From Candidatus Woesearchaeota archaeon (GTDB taxonomy: Archaea > Nanobdellota > Nanobdellia > Woesearchaeales > GW2011-AR4), in assembly GCA_016185755.1 (NCBI GenBank), contig JACPMX010000006.1, forward strand, positions 1 through 64,000: a stretch of 64,000 nucleotides of DNA. Direction: 5' to 3'. The stretch's first letter is position 1. Each line of letters begins with the position of its first letter. Positions 8,385 to 14,469 of the stretch are shown here, piece after piece. The notes under the pieces were generated by a model. It did no database searches. It saw only the letters and a program-made list of their open reading frames with translations, and was not told where the DNA came from. A program made the translations under genes and the position numbers.

Positions 8385-8987
8385 ATGGAAAAGCCGCCTA
8401 TCAGCTTTTTCGCGATGAGCTTCGTGCTTCTTTTTGTACTCGTAAGCCTTATTTTTGCTGTTTTTGACCTGCACAGGTTTGCTTTTGTTTTCGAGCTTGG
8501 CATACTGCTTGTGCTGCTTACATTGGCTGCATTATCAATGCTTGCAATCTACCACGGCAGGCTGTGGGGCTGGACGATAATGAGCGCATTGCTCATCCTC
8601 ATCCTTGTCAATTTGCTCTTCATCTACCTGATTACGGGAGCTTTTGGCACGTCCCATCTGACGGCATTAGTATTCTCGCTTATAGGCCTTGGAGTTTCCT
8701 TATTTAATCTCAGGGAGCCTCAAAATGAGCAGGATGGAATGGAGATAGAGGAATATGAAAAGGCAAAGGATTACTACCCTTACATCGACAAGATGGAGCC
8801 GATAGAAGAGCCAAAAGTTGAAAAGACATTTACTCCCGGAAAATTCGTGGCCAGCAGGAAAGCGAACAAATTCCATGCCCCGAAATGCGACTGGGCCAAG
8901 AGGATAGGGAAGGAAAACCAGATTTGGTTCGATTCAGAGCAGGAGGCAAAGGCAAAAGGCTTCGAGGCAGACAAGTGCGTTGCTTGA
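8385..8987 (+). CDS. Membrane protein with C-terminal Ada-like metal-binding motif
   Basis: A 200-residue protein with four hydrophobic segments in the first ~115 residues, an acidic linker (~120-145), and a C-terminal cytoplasmic or surface domain with KFHAPKCDWAKRI, DSEQEAKAKGFEADKC. That pattern (Cys, Trp-Ala and a later Cys) matches the Ada-type metal-binding motif found at the end of many nucleases and surface proteins, although the usual second cysteine of the last pair is replaced here (DKCVA). TATA-like TTTAAATATC is ~33 nt upstream. It is a standalone gene after aif1A. Function is unknown; metal binding is inferred from the motif. Confidence 0.75.
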   Translation: MEKPPISFFAMSFVLLFVLVSLIFAVFDLHRFAFVFELGILLVLLTLAALSMLAIYHGRLWGWTIMSALLILILVNLLFIYLITGAFGTSHLTALVFSLIGLGVSLFNLREPQNEQDGMEIEEYEKAKDYYPYIDKMEPIEEPKVEKTFTPGKFVASRKANKFHAPKCDWAKRIGKENQIWFDSEQEAKAKGFEADKCVA

Positions 8988-9011
8988 TTCTGATTCTATA
9001 TGACTGAATTC

Positions 9012-9160
9012 AATCCGTCGCTACGCGACCAAATTTACACTCGGCAAAAATTTCTTACACTAATTTTCGCCTCGGATTTATTCATTAATGAATCATAGGC
9101 GAGACCGAGCGTGTGTACAACGGCGAGGTCGAGCACAAAAATTTGTCCGAAGGACGGATT
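9012..9160. repeat. Two inverted copies of a dispersed hairpin element
   Basis: Copy A (minus strand, 9012-9045) reads GCCGAGTG... then the hairpin GTCGC-GTA-GCGAC then GGATT. Copy B (plus strand, 9095-9160) begins ATAGGCGAGACCGAGCG and ends with the hairpin GTCC-GAA-GGAC followed by GGATT. Related copies lie at 17507-17545 (minus) and 51679-51746 (plus). The hairpin stems differ in sequence but stay paired, which suggests selection for structure. The two copies here face each other and could form one large cruciform or stem. No protein gene is visible in 8988-9209. Confidence 0.7.
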
Positions 9161-9209
9161 AAAAGGCTAAATAAATAATCCAATAAAAAACCTAAATAAA
9201 ACAACTTAA

Positions 9210-9656
9210 TTATTTCTTCCACAGCAATATTATCAAAAGAATAATGCTGATTGTTATGGCGCTGTCCGCTATGTTGAAGACCGGCCAAATCCTGAAATCA
9301 ATGAAGTCAATTACAGAGCCGTAAGCAATCCTGTCAATCAAATTGCCAATCGTCCCCCCAAGGAGCAATCCGACTGAGAATTGGAGCAGCCTTTCAGCAG
9401 GCTTTATTTTCCTGAGATGATGCAATACTGCAATAGCCACCGCAATTGAAAATAATATAAAAATCAAATTAAGGCCTTTGAACAGCCCAAAGGCAGAGCC
9501 GGTGTTTGTTAAATAGGTCAGGTGCAAAATATTTTTTATTATTGGGGTGGACTGGTTCAGCTGAAAATTATGTTTAATGAGAAATTTAGCGGCCTGGTCC
9601 AGAAGAACAATAAGCAAAGCAATGGAAAAAACAAAAATATTTTTTTTATTCATCAA
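9210..9656 (-). CDS. lspA: Lipoprotein signal peptidase II (LspA)
   Basis: A 148-residue membrane aspartyl protease that in bacteria cuts signal peptides of lipoproteins before the lipidated cysteine. Four transmembrane segments are visible. Conserved motifs are NTGSAFGLF (~51-59), GGTIGNLIDRI (~100-110), GSVIDFIDF and FNIADSAI; the catalytic dyad should be Asp117 and Asp131. Length is normal for LspA. Most archaea have no recognisable LspA, so the gene stands out. Two proteins in this window (39122-41104 and 45749-46033) have lipobox-like signal peptides that could be its substrates. No diacylglyceryl transferase gene is seen here. The start could be either of the first two Met codons. Confidence 0.95.
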   Translation of the reverse strand: MMNKKNIFVFSIALLIVLLDQAAKFLIKHNFQLNQSTPIIKNILHLTYLTNTGSAFGLFKGLNLIFILFSIAVAIAVLHHLRKIKPAERLLQFSVGLLLGGTIGNLIDRIAYGSVIDFIDFRIWPVFNIADSAITISIILLIILLWKK

Positions 9657-9688
9657 ATCAGATTAAAAATCCGGATATAAAAACCTTT

Positions 9689-10087
9689 TCAATAGTACCT
9701 TCTTCTCTTGTTGTCTTCCTGCTCGCCCCTTGCAATGGCCTCGATGTTTGCCAGCCTTTGGTTTATGCTCTCCATAGTCGCTCTCAGGGCATCCAGCTTG
9801 CTTGATATCACCTCCAGGTTTTTTGAGGCTATGTAATTGTCGTTTGAATTATAGGAAGGCTGAAGACTTGGCTGCGGCTGGTAGGCCGGCTGGCTCTGAA
9901 AGCCCGGCTGCTGCTGGAAAGAAGGGTATTTTTGCATTGGCTGCTGCCCGGGCGCTTCAATCCCCATCCCCAGGTCCGGGGAAGGCCCTGTGCTGAAGTC
10001 AAAATCCTTGCCAAGCCCCAAATCCTTGCCCAAGTCGTCCAAATCGTCCTTTTTCTTCCAGAATGCAAGCTTGCCGAAGAATGCCAT
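9689..10087 (-). CDS. Pro/Gln-rich protein with C-terminal coiled coil, unknown
   Basis: A 132-residue protein in three parts: a basic N-terminus (FFGKLAFWKKKD) with an acidic Asp/Leu/Gly segment, a low-complexity Pro/Gln/Tyr/Ser linker (~40-80), and a helical segment (~88-122, LEVISSKLDALRATMESINQ) with coiled-coil spacing, ending in a very basic KRRRYY. GAGAGGTG just upstream of the ATG is a good ribosome-binding site, with TATA-like ATTTATAAAG further up. I do not recognise a family. The architecture suggests an oligomerising adapter or membrane-surface protein (inference). Confidence 0.75.
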   Translation of the reverse strand: MAFFGKLAFWKKKDDLDDLGKDLGLGKDFDFSTGPSPDLGMGIEAPGQQPMQKYPSFQQQPGFQSQPAYQPQPSLQPSYNSNDNYIASKNLEVISSKLDALRATMESINQRLANIEAIARGEQEDNKRRRYY

Positions 10088-10139
10088 CTATTCACCTCTC
10101 TATTTTAATTTTGATAAGCGCCTTTATAAATATTTTGGA

Positions 10140-10301
10140 TTAGGCAAATCCCCTTAAGGCAAAATAAAGAACACCAAGCACGAACAGGGAAGAGACTATG
10201 AAGAGCAGCATGACGAAGAATTTCTCAAAGAGCTTGTGCAGCATGAACATCACTATAAGATACGCGACCGCCGCTGCTATTACTATTGACATTAACGCCA
10301 T
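10140..10301 (-). CDS. 53-residue hydrophobic membrane protein
   Basis: A short frame beginning MALMSIVIAAAVAYLIVMFM and ending VLYFALRGFA. Nearly the whole protein is hydrophobic, with two likely membrane helices separated by a short polar turn (LHKLFEKFF). A second Met three codons in is an alternative start. Its stop is 52 bases before the start of the Pro/Gln-rich gene on the same strand and its start is three bases beyond the stop codon of the 55-residue gene upstream, so the small genes here are likely co-transcribed. No family recognised. Confidence 0.6.
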   Translation of the reverse strand: MALMSIVIAAAVAYLIVMFMLHKLFEKFFVMLLFIVSSLFVLGVLYFALRGFA

Positions 10302-10304
10302 TTT

Positions 10305-10472
10305 TCAATCCATACCTCTTCTGGTATAAATATTTTTGCAGTAATCGCAATGCGCATTTATCTGGCCGCCGGAATATTCCGGAATTAATCTGCCTTCAGG
10401 GGCTACAGGCCACCAGTGCTGAGGGCCGAAGTGGGAATAAAGAGAATTGTAGATTATTTCCAATTTATTCAT
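10305..10472 (-). CDS. 55-residue protein resembling the N-terminus of endonuclease III-like enzymes
   Basis: The frame begins MNKLEIIYNSLYSHFGPQHW and continues WPVAPEGRLIPEYSGGQIN, with CDYC near the end. The FGPQHWWP stretch is typical of the extreme N-terminus of HhH-GPD (endonuclease III-related) glycosylases, but the glycosylase domain itself is absent and the frame stops normally. It could be a small metal-binding protein built on the same motif or a remnant. It lies directly upstream of the 53-residue membrane protein. No clear ribosome-binding site is seen. Confidence 0.5.
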   Translation of the reverse strand: MNKLEIIYNSLYSHFGPQHWWPVAPEGRLIPEYSGGQINAHCDYCKNIYTRRGMD

Positions 10473-10507
10473 AGGACACGTATTCTCTAGAATTATTTAA
10501 ATTTGAG

Positions 10508-11356
10508 CTATTTAAATGGCATAAAAATCGGCGGGCGCATGGTGCTCATGTTTTTGGTCCAGGCAGCCATCATTGCATAGCCAATTTGTTTCCTGTAAAT
10601 GTCTGCTCCAGTCCAGCCGTAGGTATCCTCAGGATGCGGGTCGTGAATTTTTCGGTAAGGTCTTCTGACAACTGAAACTAGCTCAAGAAGCACTTCGTTG
10701 GGCAGATTCGCCAGCCTTTCTTTCAAAGAGATTTGGTGCAGCTCGGCATTATCATCATTATACATCTTCCTAAATCCCGAAAAACCATCTCTTTCACTCG
10801 TTGCTTTTTCTATTACCCTGTCCGTGACATCTACAAGATCGTCTATTGTTACCCGGCTTATGTCTTTCAGCGTGCCATTTGGATGCTTTATCCCGCCATC
10901 AAATTTTATCCTGTTTATGGCGCAGTTAAAAGCCAAAATTTCAGAAGGATGCATCGCAATCAGCACTTCATGCGGGACTGAATAGCCTTTCCCTTCCAGG
11001 CTGGCCTGCTTAAGCCCGAAATAAGCGCTTTGCAAAAAGCGATAGGCTCTGTCCATATATGGCGGAACTGCTTTTTCTTTGGGATTGCTTCCCAAAATGC
11101 TCAGATTAGGGGCCGCAAGCCCGTAAAAATGCAAATCATTTGATCCAAAGAAAGTCTTATCTGCCAAAAAATCATATTGGCTTGTATCATATATGCCTGG
11201 CTTTTTGCGCTTTGCGTCATGTTGGGATGCATCAGCATTGTTTGCATTTATCCTGTGCAGGTCATCGCTGTGTATACCTTTTCCATGAGATTTTCTTGGA
11301 GCCCTTTGCCTTGCATGAGCCGCCCTGTGGCATTTTTTTACAATTGTCGCTAGCAT
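10508..11356 (-). CDS. Hypothetical protein, unknown family
   Basis: A protein of about 282 residues beginning MLATIVKKCHRAAHARQR. The open frame extends 27 codons further upstream, but a TATA-like TTTATAAA lies about 25 nt before this ATG, so I take it as a leaderless start. The first ~50 residues are very basic and His/Arg rich; the rest is a soluble mixed protein with a recognisable block HEVLIAMHPSEILAFNC and a C-terminal RPPIFMPF. I cannot assign a domain. It stands alone between small genes upstream and a divergent receiver-like gene, with a 92-base gap to the latter. Confidence 0.7.
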   Translation of the reverse strand: MLATIVKKCHRAAHARQRAPRKSHGKGIHSDDLHRINANNADASQHDAKRKKPGIYDTSQYDFLADKTFFGSNDLHFYGLAAPNLSILGSNPKEKAVPPYMDRAYRFLQSAYFGLKQASLEGKGYSVPHEVLIAMHPSEILAFNCAINRIKFDGGIKHPNGTLKDISRVTIDDLVDVTDRVIEKATSERDGFSGFRKMYNDDNAELHQISLKERLANLPNEVLLELVSVVRRPYRKIHDPHPEDTYGWTGADIYRKQIGYAMMAAWTKNMSTMRPPIFMPFK

Positions 11357-11448
11357 ACAGGAAACCGTTGATTTACTCTTTATAAATGTTTCTATTTTGT
11401 AACTACTGGACAGTAAATATTTAAATACTAAAAGCATATCCTAAAAGC

Positions 11449-11796
11449 ATGACATCGTTTTTAGTTGTGGACAAGGACAAATCTCTTGAGAGATTGCTTG
11501 AGAAGCTAAGAAAAAGCACAAGTAAAAAGGTAATCAGGGTCACAAGTTACGGGGATGCAATTGAACAGGCAATGCATCAGGTTCCATCAGCCATATTCGT
11601 TGATGAAAATGTTCCTTTCGGTGCAGATATAAGCCATAGCATCAAAAAAATTCCAGAGCTTCGTGAAGTACATTCTATTCATTTTGTAAGGGATTTAGAT
11701 TATGTCAACCTAAGCAACAAAATGGTTAACCAGTGGTATTTTAAGGAAACATATGCCCCGGAGACTGTAGTAAGAAGCGTAAAGCACCTTCTTTAA
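11449..11796 (+). CDS. Stand-alone receiver-like (CheY-fold) protein
   Basis: A 115-residue protein with the layout of a response-regulator receiver domain: [17 protein letters not shown] at the N-terminus in place of the usual acidic pair, [10 protein letters not shown] where the phosphorylatable Asp normally sits after strand 3, and [11 protein letters not shown] near strand 4-5. The canonical acidic pocket is incomplete (a single Asp near residue 8, Asp53-like FVDE) and the Lys of strand 5 is not clear, so it may be a pseudo-receiver. No kinase is nearby. The 3' end overlaps the convergent rps8e gene by four bases. Fold assignment is by pattern only. Confidence 0.6.
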   Translation: MTSFLVVDKDKSLERLLEKLRKSTSKKVIRVTSYGDAIEQAMHQVPSAIFVDENVPFGADISHSIKKIPELREVHSIHFVRDLDYVNLSNKMVNQWYFKETYAPETVVRSVKHLL

Positions 11797-12173
11797 GAAA
11801 TCAGCACAGCGTTGACAATTCCGTCCTGGCCGGGCCTTGATGTTACCCTTGCCTTGCCGAGCTCTGTCTCGACAACAGCGCCTTTTGTCATTATGTTTCT
11901 TCTTATGAAATGCCTGTTTGCAGGATTGTCTGTTATTGTCTTGATTTTAACCTGCTTGTATGATTTTGATTTTGGGTCAAATAAATTTGCCGTGTCAGCG
12001 CTTAACAGTCTTAGCTTCCTGTTTGCGCCCATTGTCCTTATATTCCTTATCCTTTTTTTCCCAAGCTTTGTGAAAGAAGGCTCCCGCCCAAGCTCGTACT
12101 GCCTTTTCTTCCTGTAAGCGATATACCTTCCGCCTGTTTCCTTTCTCTTCGGTCTTGCCTGTGATAATGCCAT
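11793..12173 (-). CDS. rps8e: Ribosomal protein S8e
   Basis: A 126-residue small-subunit ribosomal protein found in archaea and eukaryotes. The N-terminal [19 protein letters not shown], the middle [20 protein letters not shown], and the C-terminal [17 protein letters not shown] are diagnostic. The length fits archaeal S8e, which lacks the eukaryotic insertion. It is strongly basic, as expected of an rRNA-binding protein. It is transcribed alone; TATA-like TTTAAATAG lies ~25 nt before the start, between this gene and the divergent endonuclease-like gene. Confidence 0.97.
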   Translation of the reverse strand: MALSQARPKRKETGGRYIAYRKKRQYELGREPSFTKLGKKRIRNIRTMGANRKLRLLSADTANLFDPKSKSYKQVKIKTITDNPANRHFIRRNIMTKGAVVETELGKARVTSRPGQDGIVNAVLIS

Positions 12174-12239
12174 GGAGAAAGGTAACTTTTGCCGATTTAA
12201 ATAGGTTTCTATCGATAGTTATTTATTGAAGCACAAGTA

Positions 12240-12668
12240 ATGGGATTCATGGAATTTTCTGAGTTAATCGTGGTTGTACTTTTATTGGCAGCCTTTTCTT
12301 TTGCTGCATATATAATCGGAAAGTACGTGGCAAAAAAGGAATCAGATGAAAAAATTCCTGAAATAAGGGCGGATGCCATAAGCCAGTCCAAGGCTGTCCG
12401 CGACGGCCAGCTCAACCAGAACATGGCCCCCTTTCTTCCCGGATTCCCTTACAGGCACACTGAGGCAAGGTTCATGGGCGAGCCGATAGATTTTGTGGTT
12501 TTTGAAGGGATCGACGAAAAAAACGTCAGCGAAATAGTTTTTGTTGAAGTGAAGACGGGCACGAGCCAGCTGTCCTCGGTACAGAAAAGCATTAAATCTG
12601 CGGTGAATGGCAAAAAAATCTCATGGCATGAGTACAGGATCCCGCAAAAGCCGGAAAATGGCAAATAA
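12240..12668 (+). CDS. Membrane-anchored Holliday-resolvase-related endonuclease-like protein
   Basis: A 142-residue protein. An N-terminal transmembrane helix (~10-30, IVVVLLLAAFSFAAYII) is followed by a PD-(D/E)XK-type domain. Visible family blocks are MAPFLPGFPY, RFMGEPIDFVVFEGI with the catalytic Asp, and IVFVEVKTGTSQLSSVQ with the Glu-x-Lys pair. These match the archaeal and bacterial 'endonuclease related to archaeal Holliday junction resolvase' family, whose activity has not been established as far as I know. It is followed after ~60 bases by the Sm-like gene. Confidence 0.85.
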   Translation: MGFMEFSELIVVVLLLAAFSFAAYIIGKYVAKKESDEKIPEIRADAISQSKAVRDGQLNQNMAPFLPGFPYRHTEARFMGEPIDFVVFEGIDEKNVSEIVFVEVKTGTSQLSSVQKSIKSAVNGKKISWHEYRIPQKPENGK

Positions 12669-12729
12669 GAAGTTGCGCAACATTTATAAAGAAACCCAGT
12701 TTCTTTTTGACTGGTTTTAACGTGATTTT

Positions 12730-12957
12730 ATGATGGAGCAAGCAAGGCCTTTGGACGCATTGAACAGGTCGAGAGACAAGAGGGTACTTGTAGAGCTGAA
12801 AAACAACAAGCAGTACATTGGCAAGCTAAAGTCATTCGACATACACATCAACGTCGTGCTTGAAGATGTCGAGGAAAGGGTCAGCGGCGAGGTCACCAGG
12901 AAGCTCGGGGTCGTCTTCATCAGGGGAGACACAATAACGGTAATATCAACAGAATAG
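12730..12957 (+). CDS. Sm-like (Lsm) RNA-binding protein
   Basis: A 75-residue archaeal Sm-like protein. Sm motif 1 is VLVELKNNKQYIGKLKSFDIHINVVLEDV and Sm motif 2 is LGVVFIRGDTITVI; together they make the five-stranded Sm fold that assembles into heptameric rings binding U-rich RNA. The ATG at 12730 or the next codon could be the start; a TATA-like TTTATAAAG lies upstream. It is followed 18 bases later by rpl37e, and this Lsm-L37e pairing is the usual archaeal gene order, which supports both calls. Confidence 0.96.
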   Translation: MMEQARPLDALNRSRDKRVLVELKNNKQYIGKLKSFDIHINVVLEDVEERVSGEVTRKLGVVFIRGDTITVISTE

Positions 12958-12975
12958 GTTTTCTAAGTGGTTTGA

Positions 12976-13143
12976 ATGAAAGGCACACCTTCAATGGGCA
13001 AGAAGTCCGGCAAGAAGAACATGATATACTGCCGGCGCTGCGGGAAAAGGACATTCAACTTCGGCAAGGGCAAGTGCAGCGCATGCGGCTTCGGAAAAAG
13101 CAAGAAATTGAGAAGCTATACCTGGCAGAAAAAGGGAAAGTGA
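12976..13143 (+). CDS. rpl37e: Ribosomal protein L37e
   Basis: A 55-residue zinc-ribbon protein of the large subunit: MKGTPSMGKKSGKKNMIYC opens it, followed by CRRCGKRTFN and CSACGFGKSKKLRSYTWQ. The two Cys-x2-Cys pairs bind zinc, and GTPS at the start and the SYTW block near the end are typical of L37e. GTGG lies seven bases upstream of the ATG. It is the second gene of the Lsm-L37e operon. Confidence 0.96.
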   Translation: MKGTPSMGKKSGKKNMIYCRRCGKRTFNFGKGKCSACGFGKSKKLRSYTWQKKGK

Positions 13144-13286
13144 ATATTATTTATTTATTCAAAAATTGCCTAAGGCGGATTAAATTCCAAGTTGCCCATC
13201 CAAATTTTTTCAGCAACATTTTTAAAGAAATATCATAAACAAATCCCTGCGGAGGTGCCGGAGCGGCCAAACGGGATAGGCTTAGG

Positions 13287-13321
13287 TGTGCTGAGCAATT
13301 AATTTTGCAATGAACTACGAC
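13287..13321 (+). other. tRNA-Leu intron 1, canonical position 37/38
   Basis: The 35-nt insertion follows the nucleotide after the anticodon. A bulge-helix-bulge can be drawn: outer helix is the anticodon stem, the central helix CTTA against TACG has three of four pairs, with three-nt bulges GG|T and AC|A at the cut sites. Removing it leaves a seven-nt anticodon loop. A competing pairing TAGGTGT/ACACCTA exists in the precursor. The cut could shift by one base without changing the loop length. Confidence 0.85.
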
Positions 13322-13348
13322 ACCTATTGGCTTAGTGCCTACGCAGGT

Positions 13349-13380
13349 AATCCTCAAGCCGAAAGCTTGGGGGTCTGCAA
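13349..13380 (+). other. tRNA-Leu intron 2, T-loop position
   Basis: The 32-nt insertion lies after the first base of the T-loop (about position 54/55). A textbook bulge-helix-bulge forms: exon GCAG pairs with intron CTGC as the four-bp central helix, bulges GT|A and AA|T flank it, and a ten-bp intron helix ATCCTCAAGC/GCTTGGGGGT (with G-T pairs) closes it. Splicing restores a perfect T-arm GCAGG-TTCGAAT-CCTGT. Confidence 0.88.
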
Positions 13381-13507
13381 TCGAATCCTGTCCTCCGCAT
13401 ACTTTCTTTCATGAAAATAATACACCAGTATACTAATCCCTATACGACAAATCAAAAGCTTTTTATATCAAATTAACTCAAAAAAACATACGTGGGGGTG
13501 GATTACA

Positions 13508-13636
13508 TTGCTTTTTTCTGAAGATGAAAAGCTGGATTATATCACTGTAGAAGGGAATATATACACTCACAGGCAAATTGAGAAAAGGAACGGAATAACA
13601 TTCATGCGGATGAAAAAAAGGATATTAGATAAATGA
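13508..13636 (+). CDS. 42-residue protein, unknown
   Basis: A short frame that begins at a TTG codon (LFSEDEKLDYITVEGNIYT) and ends RMKKRILDK. GGGGGTGG eleven bases upstream is a strong ribosome-binding site and TTTTTATAT further up is TATA-like. The stop codon overlaps the start of the next membrane-protein gene as ATGA, which argues that both are translated from one mRNA. The protein is small, soluble and charged with no recognised motif. Confidence 0.55.
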   Translation: MLFSEDEKLDYITVEGNIYTHRQIEKRNGITFMRMKKRILDK

Positions 13637-13833
13637 AAACTCAAAAGACCAAATTTTTGGGCAATAAAAAACTCCTGAGGCTTCTCGTCATTTTGCTTAT
13701 AATATTTCTTGTCCTGAATATTGTTTTTCTTGCCTTAAAGATCATCAATGAGTTTTTTTTCTGGATACTGATAATTGCCATAGCTGTTTTTGCGTACTTC
13801 TGGCTGCCTAAATTAAATATAAAGAAAAAATAG
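13633..13833 (+). CDS. 66-residue two-helix membrane protein
   Basis: Two hydrophobic segments (LLVILLIIFLVLNIVFLAL and FFFWILIIAIAVFAYFWL) flanked by lysine-rich ends. It overlaps the preceding 42-residue gene by four bases and is probably translationally coupled to it. No family is recognised; the length and layout are those of many small archaeal membrane proteins. Confidence 0.6.
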   Translation: MKTQKTKFLGNKKLLRLLVILLIIFLVLNIVFLALKIINEFFFWILIIAIAVFAYFWLPKLNIKKK

Positions 13834-14151
13834 GTAGGGGTCTCGCTGTTTCCCAACCAGCCGAAGCTGTCAGTTACAGTATTTTAATGCTTTATCAAAA
13901 CCTTTTTTGCAAGTAAGGTTTTGCTCTGCGCCAAACAGACGTTTAGCCGTGGCTCCTGCAAAAGCTTAACTTGCGCGCTTTGGCATTTACCGGGCATCAA
14001 TCCTTTTTGGGCATTTAGCGTTAAGCACTTATAACTGCGAATGAGTTTACAGCTACACACCCCCTTATTTGTTAAGTTTCTATAGATATTTATAACTTCC
14101 CTATATAAGTTATATAGAAAATCGAAAGTCAATATAAAAAATAAAAAAGGC
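13834..14151 (-). ncRNA. Gene-free 318-base gap with a candidate structured RNA
   Basis: No protein gene with archaeal-like features is visible. On the minus strand a TATA-like GTTATAAATATC at ~14085-14096 would start transcription near 14065 with AAATAAGGGGGTGTG. The sequence downstream has GC content above the surrounding intergenic DNA and several hairpins: AAAACCTT...AAGGTTTT, then CAGC-TTCG-GCTG with a UUCG-type tetraloop, then GGTTGGG...CCCTACC-like ends containing ACAGCGAGACCCC. I could not match it to RNase P, SRP or box C/D RNA with confidence. Confidence 0.35.
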
Positions 14152-14301
14152 TTATTTAGCCTTTCCAAGAATCCTGAAAACCTTTGTACCGCATGTTCCG
14201 CAGACACCTTTCATTGCCCTCATGCCGTTCTTCATAGTGACTTCCTTGCCATCCTTGATTTCAACTTCTTTCCTGCACTTCATGCATCTTCCTCTTGCCA
14301 T
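14152..14301 (-). CDS. DUF5679-type zinc-ribbon protein
   Basis: A 49-residue protein: MARGRCMKCRKEVEIKDGK at the start, then VTMKNGMRAMKGVCGTCGTK and VFRILGKAK. Two Cys-x2-Cys pairs form a zinc ribbon, and the CMKCRK...VTMKNG...GVC..CGTK pattern matches the small DUF5679 proteins common in archaea; their function is unknown. CGAGGTG eight bases before the ATG is the ribosome-binding site. The promoter TTATATATAA is ~105 bases upstream, leaving a leader that can fold as GAGGC...AAATC-AAA-GATTT...GCCTC. Confidence 0.88.
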   Translation of the reverse strand: MARGRCMKCRKEVEIKDGKEVTMKNGMRAMKGVCGTCGTKVFRILGKAK

Positions 14302-14469
14302 TTACAACACCTCGATTTATTTGAGGCCACCAAATCTTTGATTTGCGCCGCCTCGAATTTTAAACAAAATCTAGGATTTTACGCCTATGGACATATTATG
14401 TAGTAAGTTATATATAAATTTTTGGATTTTTTACTCGTATTTACTAATGTTTTGCTACTTTGAAGTTAA

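Larger units (their letters stand above)
13249..13399 (+). tRNA. tRNA-Leu (anticodon TAG) with two introns
   Basis: Acceptor arms GCGGAGG (13249-13255) and CCTCCGC (13392-13398) pair fully, with discriminator A and no encoded CCA. The D-stem is CCG/CGG, the anticodon stem ATAGG (13276-13280) pairs with CCTAT (13323-13327), and the loop is CTTAGG+A with anticodon TAG at 13283-13285. The variable arm is GGC-TTAGT-GCC and the T-stem GCAGG (13343-13347) pairs with CCTGT (13387-13391). Two insertions must be removed: 13287-13321 at the standard 37/38 site and 13349-13380 inside the T-loop. The spliced T-loop becomes TTCGAAT. The mature length is 84 nt, right for a class II tRNA. Confidence 0.92.

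Noticed and set aside
13884-14207. Open frame on the minus strand in the 13.8-14.2 kb gap
   Set aside because: It runs through the DUF5679 gene in another frame and through the RNA-like hairpins; no start signal. I prefer an RNA or non-coding gap.
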